Of a DNA stretch of 64,000 nt, positions 58,701 through 64,000 are shown piece by piece. Both the position numbers and the translations under genes were made by a program. The first letter of the stretch is position 1; every line of letters starts with the position of its first letter. A model generated the notes under the pieces. It saw only the letters and a list, made by a program, of their open reading frames with translations, was not told the DNA's origin and made no database searches. The DNA is from Topomyia yanbarensis (Eukaryota; Arthropoda; Insecta; Diptera; Culicidae), in contig NC_080671.1 of the NCBI RefSeq assembly GCF_030247195.1, positions 432,946,539-433,010,538 of the forward strand. Reading direction: 5' to 3'.

Positions 58701-61700
58701 GGCGTATCCATAGAGAAAGTAGAAGTACTCGCCACGGAGGCGGTAGATACTGTTGAAGACTGGAAGCTCGAAAGAAAGCTGGCGTTAGTTCACCACAAAA
58801 CCGAGATTGTTTTGATAAGCAACCGAAAGGTAGTAGCACAGGAACAGGCGAGAATTTTGGTCGTAGAGTATCATCAACTTAAAGCGGGAAGTTAGACAAC
58901 TGGGAGTGATCTCGGCATTATCTCGGATCATGTTTAAAAAAGTGGTGCTCAGCAGCAGTAAAAAGAAGTCTCCATATCACATGCATGGGTGATGGCACTG
59001 CAGACGGAGAGGAACACATCTCGGCTGAACAGCACGTTCGGGATGATAGCCAAGGGGTGCGTCATAGGATCCGAAAATAAGTGTGCGTCATAAAGTCCGG
59101 GCCCCAAAGATGCATATCCGTTTTCGGATGTTATGACGTACCTGTTGTGCGTCACAATGTCCCGGACGTTATAACGCACTGTCGTTTTCGGATTTTATGT
59201 CGCAATGGACATGTTGGACAGTGTGACGCTCTCCTAGTATCGGATATTATGACGCACAGGTGCTGCGTCATAATGTCCCAGGTCATAACGTCTCAAAACA
59301 GTGAGCGTCATAACGTCCGGGACATTGTGAGGTACGAGAGTGAAATGCGTTATAACATCCGAAGTTATTCTTGTGTCACATGTCCGGGATCTTATGACGC
59401 ACACTGATATTGAGATGTTATGACGCAGAGGTATTGCGTCATAAAGTCCGGGATAATATGACACAATCATTGTTTCGGATATTTTGACGCACACGTACTG
59501 CGTCACAACGTCCCAAGTCATGCAGCATTGGGACATTATGACGCAGTTCTTATGCGTCATAATATCCGAAACTATACCTGCGTCACAGTGTCCACGAAAT
59601 TATCTGCGACATAAGATCCGAAAACCAACGTTCGTCATAACGTCCGGAACATTGTAACACACAAAGTATGCGTCATAAGATCCGAAAAGAAATGTACGTT
59701 GTAAAGTCCAGAAACTTGTGACGCACACCCGTTTCCGGATATTATGACGCAGCCTGGTGCGTCATATTGTCCCAGATATTATGACGCGTTCTTCTTTGGG
59801 ACCTTATGACTTGTGACGCTATGACGCAGTATCTGTGCGTAAAAATTCCCAAAAAAATGCGTGGGTAATAGAATGACAGGAAAAAAAATTACCCCTATCG
59901 GCCTACCCCTGAGTCGATTCCTAGTCCTACCAGGAGTACTTGCTCCAAATTTACAGCAAATCGGACAAGTCTAGCTACTGGACCAACGTGCCTGAAGTTT
60001 GTATGGGATTTTTCGACAATTTACATGGAGAAAACGCACTAACTCGCATTTTCGCCGCTAGGTGGCTCTGTATGCATCGTATTATCACTGTAAGTAAAAA
60101 TAAGAAAGATAATTTGATTGCCTACAACTTTGTCGAAGACTGCTAGTGAATCCGGCTTTGTTAAAAGAAGTTATTAAACTTTCAAAGAAGTTATGTCTGA
60201 GTCCGTTTTGCATGGCGATGATCATTCTACGAGGCAAAACATGGAACAATCGCCTTTCTACTTCACTTACAGTTGGAAAGTGTTGCCCGATTCAAAGACG
60301 GCTCACGGCAACCAATAGCACACACTGTAATCACAGTAGCTGAACGCGGGAAACGAACACACGGTGAACACGCGATACAAGTCCGGGACGGGACGCGAGA
60401 ATTCACAGTTCGCGTGGCATTACATTAAGGCCATAAGAGGCTGTAATCAGCAACTGAGCACCTAAAAACCCTCACTAGAGGTAAGGTTTTTGCACTTATT
60501 CGTGGTAATGCCTTGCTCATGGGCAGTAAATGCTTTTCCAGGGTTTTGTTGGTCGATCGCTTTGGTTCAAGTTCGACTGGGTTGGAATCAGTGTCCACGA
60601 TTAGACTCGGGAATCCGACGAGCGACCGCTAGGAGCGGTGGAAGCACGTGGCTTGGACGGAGAAACACAACGTTCGGAAGTTTGAACGGCGTGATCGTCA
60701 GGGAGTGAACTAACTCGCCGTCGCAGATGCATGGCCATCGGAATTCGTGAGTCGTAGCACATAGTGTGAGGGTGCACCTCGAAAAGTGAAAAGAAGAGAG
60801 GGAAGGATGGAGAAGAGAGAGGTGGAAAGGGAAGGAGACAAAGACTACATGTATTGTGAACTCGACTGTAGTCCTTTACTCCGAAGATCGTTACATCATT
60901 ACACCAAGTGGAGCGGCATGAAAAAGGCATCTGTTAACGACATGGCAGCGCCGAAGTTTTTCACGAGGATATTTCAAATGTGTCTCGTTTTCTCGTACTT
61001 TTCCAATCTACTCCCTATGTCAGAGATGTTGGGAGATCTCTATCCAGCTCCCGGAATGGCTGACACTTGATTTATCCCAGTGAACCGTTATTGAGATTGA
61101 CGAATACAGCACATCGTGATTTGTCCCATAAATCTTTTAAATTTAATAAAATGCAGTAGCAGCATTTTTTTCCTATATCTGTAGTATTTGTATTCGAAGT
61201 GTTCGGATGTTTAAAAATATTTCTCAGTATGACTATTGTACTCGTATGTTAGACAAGTCCGTCTTTTTTCCATTTCAGGCCCTACGTTTGTGAGATTTGC
61301 GAGAAAAGTTTCACCTATTCTCATGTACTCAACAGTCACATGTTGATTCACACTGGAGTCAAGAAATATTCGTAAGTTCAATAGAATATTTACATTTTTC
61401 GATAAAAAAGTCCATTTCTTCTTATTTTCCTCCAGATGCCCAGACTGCGGCAAGCGTTTCGCGAAATCACACCACTTGAAGGCACACATGAACACTCACG
61501 TTCGATCAACTAGCAATAACAATAACAACAACAACAGCATCAACAAAAGCAACTTCAGGAAGGAAAACAGCATCGACAGCATCGGCATCGGTAATCCTAT
61601 TTCGACCATCATTTCCGACGCGGACGGTGATGCCGATGATGACGATGACGACGACAACGGCGACGCCGCGAGGGCACTGGCCCAATTTGATCGCCACCAC

Positions 61701-64000
61701 CAATCCAGTAGTCTGATGGCGAGCGGTATCGATGACCGGAGTACCGATTTCCAGCTGGACGAGGGCAACCCGTTCGGGCAGCTTGTAAATATTAGCGATT
61801 ACATGATCTCGACCAAGAGTGGTGATACGGCCTCGATTGGTGCCATAATGGCGGCTGACTGTGGCTCGGCGGACGAGGACGGCGTCGGTGATGACGAGGA
61901 CGCTTTGCTGAATGTAGTAACCGTGCTGGCGTCGTCCAATCAAGTTTCCGGGCTGGTCGATGGAGATTATGGAAATATTCGAATTATTAACGGGTGAGTA
62001 CCACCAGGGAAGGGAAGGGGCGAAAGCTGGAATAGAGGTCTTCAGGGACTTTTCAAAAGTGTCTGATTGTGGGTAGAACGACTTAAAGAAATCCTGGTGG
62101 TTCGATGAAAAAAATGTTTTATTTGTTAAAAGTGTACAAAGAGTTTTAAAACTGGTTAAAAACTGCCAGTTTGAATCTGGCGGGAAGTCATTAATTTGGC
62201 GAGATTCGTTTTGGCCATTTGTGAATCAGGGTTAAGTTTGAGCGCCTCTCGGTAGAGGCGCTCCGCTTGCTCCAGCTTACCCCAGCGATGATACAGGACG
62301 CCCATGTTTTGGTGGTATTTTTCCACCCGTGGATTGGTCCGAATTAGATCGCTGTAGATTCGTTCCGCTTGCTGGTAGCGACCCATTTTGGCAAGTGCAG
62401 TTGCTTGGGCTGCTAGCAGAGTGGGATTACCGGGAAGGTGTCGTAACGCACGGTCCGTAACGGCAAGAACTTCTTTCTGCATGTTTGCGCTATCGTACAC
62501 GTTGACCATGTTGTTCCACGCTTTGATGTGCTGTGAGTCCTGCTGAACGGTCTCGTTCCAGGTAGCCAGCGCTAAGCTTTGATTTCCCATGTCGTTGTAC
62601 TGAAAAATACCACGAAGCGTTAGCTGTTTAATTTTCATATCATTTGTGGGGTGAAACTTACCAAGTTCCCCAAGTTGAACATACAATTGGGATAGTGCTT
62701 CTGCTTTCGCATCGCCCGCTGATAGCTGGCCAAAGCCTGGTCGTAATTTTTCATCGCAGCATGCACAATACCAAGATTCATCCAGGCGGTGTGAAAGTCC
62801 TCGTGAAATTCTATCGCCTTCTTCAGATGCTTCAAAGCCATCTCGTAGTTCCGCTCATCCCGGTACAGATTACCTAGATTCATGTGAGCTGCTTCGTATT
62901 CCGGGTATAGTTCTATTGCACGCCGATAGAAGGTGAAGGCTGTTCGCTTGTCGCCCTCGTCGGTCGCCAGTCGCGCAATATTGTAGTGTACTTTGGCGTT
63001 GTTCGGAACCACGCGCAGAGCCGATCGGAACAGGTGATTTTCCGTGGCCCACGACGCGGATCGTTGCATTGTTCGAACAACAAACAGCAGGCAGACTAGA
63101 AAAAATCCCGTTCCTACCAGAACACGGATCCATCGAGTATCGACTTTTTCGAAAAGTTGATCAAACCCAAAAGCTATCAGGTAGCAGTATCCTAGGGAAG
63201 GAATGTATAGAACGCGTTCGGCTATGACAAACCCCACGCGGACGATTCCACAGGCTGGCAGAAAGGGAATGACCATTAGGGCTACTCCCTTCAGGATGTG
63301 GTTTCGAATTCTGGTGCGCAAAAGTAAACTTATCATAAACATGTAAAATAGTATCACAAATAGTACTCTGTAGTCGAAGAGTGATCTAACTAGGGGTATG
63401 GAGTCCATCGCCCAATCGAAGCTCAACCAGTCGGGACATAGAAGGAGCCACAGATTTAGACAGTACAAATAGTTTTGCGATAGAACTCGGGTCAGTCCTT
63501 TACTAATGGCTACCGGATTGTCTTTGTCTCGGAATTGTGGCTGAGTAAAGTCCTGAATCCATAGCCGACCGTAGATGAGGGTGCTGGTCATTATGAATAA
63601 TGTGATGATACGGGCTTGTAAAATTCTATTAGCTAGGAACGATTTTACAGGACTGTGCCCGGTGATGTGCGTTAGAATGTCCAGGGCTGCGCAGGTTGCC
63701 TGAAAGGTGAAGAAATACAATCTGTTAGGTGGGGAGCTGGAGCGCTGATTTTGGGATAGCTACCAACACAGTGATGCCGGTTTCCTTGCATAGAACTGAT
63801 ATGATGGTACATAGGAAGATCGATGGGAGAATAGCTGCATGTTTCCAGAGTGATGTGCGGTTTTGGGGAGCTGGAATTGCATAAAAATAGGGGGAATATT
63901 TTATTCAGAGGGTGACAATATCACATTGTAGTAATTCGGTTTTTTTTTCTTGGTTTCAGGTCGATTTCGAATGGAAGCAAAATGCATGCCGCAGCTACGA
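51923..64000 (+). CDS. ZAD and C2H2 zinc-finger transcription factor (3' end beyond window)
   Basis: Exons are 51,923-52,792, 52,855-53,296, 53,383-53,473, 61,279-61,371, 61,436-61,993 and probably 63,960 onward. All junctions are GT-AG and all phases agree. Residues 11-85 form a ZAD (CRIC at 11-14, QICAPC with C57 and C60), the dimerisation domain of insect zinc-finger factors. A long acidic middle follows (a DDDDDDDD run near residue 195). Five C2H2 fingers then lie across exons 2-5: HVCKLC..., YKCTDC..., YKCKYC..., YVCEIC... and SCPDCGKRF..., joined by TGEKPY-like linkers. After them come an Asn-rich stretch and a second acidic stretch. Expected to act in the nucleus as a DNA-binding regulator. 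The target is unknown, and no orthologue can be named from sequence alone. Intron 3 is 7.8 kb and full of transposons. Confidence 0.92.
52855..53473 (+). CDS. ZAD zinc-finger gene, exons 2 and 3 (fingers 1-3)
   Basis: Exon 2 (52,855-53,296) follows a T-rich tract and TTTCAG and carries fingers 1 and 2, ending in HMRTHTG with donor GTGAGT. Exon 3 (53,383-53,473) begins GTGCCAAACCG ([10 protein letters not shown]) and ends GGAGAGAG before a non-consensus donor GTTTGT. Intron 2 is 86 bp. Confidence 0.92.
56464..58632. mobile_element. 2.2-kb terminal-inverted-repeat element nested in the R1-like element
   Basis: It starts CTGCCCTTTTATGCAATTCT and ends with ACTTTTGCATACAAGGGCAG. The inverted similarity extends about 32 bp (TGACGT and GCGCCA are shared). 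TAAA flanks both sides, and removal rejoins GTGCTAAAGTTGAGC, an in-frame RT segment (GVLKLSLP). Further internal TGACGTA/TACGTCA motifs occur near both ends (56,660, 56,715, 58,447, 58,475). No transposase frame was found. The superfamily is undetermined. Confidence 0.8.
57106..57720. repeat. Degenerate tandem repeat inside the 2.2-kb element
   Basis: Five units start at about 57,111, 57,237, 57,335, 57,466 and 57,606 (periods 98-140 bp). Each opens with a variant of CTGTCATGCGGCACATCAA, followed by a region with CA(T)GTAAAGTCATCCGG-like sequence. Confidence 0.75.
59058..59840. repeat. Array of palindromic GCGTCATAA repeats
   Basis: About 780 bp is built almost wholly from TGCGTCATAA and its inverse TTATGACGCA (25 or more recognisable copies, either orientation). 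They are joined through two kinds of centre, GTCCGGGAC and ATCCGAAAA/TTTTCGGAT. A complete palindromic unit is TGCGTCATAANGTCC meeting its own inverse. The array replaces the continuation of the R1-like RT, right after its KLNSTF-like segment ([11 protein letters not shown]). No coding frame; the frames here are artefacts. Confidence 0.92.
59893..60175 (+). repeat. Dispersed repeat, copy 2 (pair with 1.6 kb)
   Basis: Same family as 1600-1850 (GTCGATTCCTAGTCC, ACTTGCTCCAAATTT, CCAACGTGCCTGAAGTTTGT). Contains CATTTTCGCCGCTAGGTGGC, missing in copy 1. Confidence 0.7.
60176..61278. other. Distal part of ZAD gene intron 3, unassigned
   Basis: GC-moderate sequence without recognised domains. A purine-rich stretch (60,785-60,845) produces a lysine/glutamate-rich frame. 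I could not relate it to the missing 3' end of the R1-like element. The exon 4 acceptor tract closes it. Confidence 0.45.
61279..61993 (+). CDS. ZAD zinc-finger gene, exons 4 and 5 (fingers 4-5 and acidic tail)
   Basis: Exon 4 (61,279-61,371) starts after CATTTCAG with the [11 protein letters not shown] finger and completes the ER/PY linker begun in exon 3. Exon 5 (61,436-61,993) completes finger 5 ([20 protein letters not shown]), then encodes an Asn repeat and a D-rich segment, ending AACGG before GTGAGT. If this donor were not used, the frame would stop at the TGA immediately after. Confidence 0.9.
62118..62123 (-). terminator. Polyadenylation signal of TMTC4
   Basis: AATAAA on the minus strand, 33 nt past the stop codon at 62,156-62,158. 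Confidence 0.6.
62156..63870 (-). CDS. Tmtc4: TMTC4-like O-mannosyltransferase, C-terminal exons
   Basis: Three minus-strand exons, 63,870-63,764, 63,699-62,662 and 62,599-62,156, have GT-AG junctions and consistent phases. They encode about 528 residues ending QTGSF. The 5' exons lie beyond the window. The first exon has [20 protein letters not shown]. The large exon has the family-specific DUF1736 region ([40 protein letters not shown]), several membrane helices, and the hallmark [20 protein letters not shown]. About seven TPRs then begin at [20 protein letters not shown] and finish with [20 protein letters not shown]. This arrangement, and the YHRWG repeat, fit TMTC4 better than TMTC1-3. 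Family members are multi-pass ER proteins that transfer mannose to cadherin-type domains, with lumenal TPRs. It is antisense to the ZAD gene intron between exons 5 and 6. Confidence 0.93.
63960..64000 (+). CDS. Probable next exon of the ZAD zinc-finger gene (partial)
   Basis: A T-rich tract and TTGGTTTCAG precede GTCGATTTCGAATGG. Joined to exon 5 in phase 2 it stays open ([14 protein letters not shown]) to the window edge. Supported only by splice signal and phase. Confidence 0.5.

Larger units (their letters stand above)
54010..59057 (+). pseudogene. R1-like non-LTR retrotransposon in ZAD gene intron 3, split by another element
   Basis: The pieces lie in order, in several frames. ORF1 has a coiled-coil-like [17 protein letters not shown], a basic region, and zinc knuckles at about 54,656-54,850 ([28 protein letters not shown] with the last Cys lost, and [19 protein letters not shown]). 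The APE endonuclease follows ([53 protein letters not shown], 54,880-55,335). RT comes last ([41 protein letters not shown] up to 56,463; then [14 protein letters not shown] with the catalytic DD, and [13 protein letters not shown] from 58,633). It has many stops and frameshifts. The element lies in the same orientation as the host gene. Its family matches the remnant at 1-1240. Confidence 0.88.

Noticed and set aside
59081..59560. 108-codon frames on both strands
   Set aside because: They arise from the palindromic repeat array.
59058..59840. CRISPR array
   Set aside because: Repeats occur in both orientations, spacing is irregular, there is no unique spacer of constant size, and the setting is an animal intron.
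61496..61943. Minus-strand frames opposite ZAD exon 5
   Set aside because: They are low-complexity shadows of GAC/AAC codon runs in the real exon.

Overview
This window reads as the genome of a dipteran, most likely a mosquito. It has eukaryotic split genes, a ZAD-type C2H2 zinc-finger gene (a class expanded in insects), a D37E mariner of the kind known from mosquitoes, and long introns packed with R1-, RTE- and I-type non-LTR elements, Ty3/gypsy remnants, tRNA-derived SINEs and many MITEs. Species level is not decided by the sequence alone.

Only three host genes can be supported. (1) Near 39.2 kb on the minus strand lies the first coding exon of an SBF/MTMR13 homologue. It is a 55-nt exon with a canonical donor, preceded by a 27-base homopolymer, and the rest of the gene was not found. 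(2) A ZAD and five-finger C2H2 protein runs on the plus strand from 51.9 kb to beyond the right edge, in at least five well-phased exons plus a probable sixth. (3) TMTC4 lies on the minus strand from 63.9 to 62.2 kb, antisense to the ZAD gene. If the ZAD exon at 63,960 is real, the two genes interleave.

Layout. 0-13 kb: R1-like retroelement remnant, CpG-rich tandem repeat, SINE, hAT-type MITE, Tc/mariner-like MITE and long stretches with nothing recognisable. 13.4-23.2 kb: a nearly identical 4.8-4.9 kb tandem duplication, each copy with an RTE fragment and a 9-bp minisatellite interrupted by a 704-bp solo LTR. 23.5-30 kb: SINE with a 23-bp target duplication, gypsy integrase remnant, broken mariner, I-type RNase H remnant. 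32.5-36.5 kb: two large modules of the CpG-rich tandem repeat. 37-38.3 kb: tRNA-like inverted pair and RTE fragment. 40.7-45 kb: a cluster of inverted-repeat elements, including a 1.6-kb one with about 230-bp arms. 47.9-50 kb: a hAT transposase broken by one stop and one frameshift.

The 7.8-kb third intron of the ZAD gene is layered. It holds an R1-like element whose reverse-transcriptase region is split by a 2.2-kb terminal-inverted-repeat element, followed by an 0.8-kb array of palindromic GCGTCATAA-type repeats. That array is the most unusual sequence in the window. I found no complete, evidently active mobile element and no prokaryote-type system.
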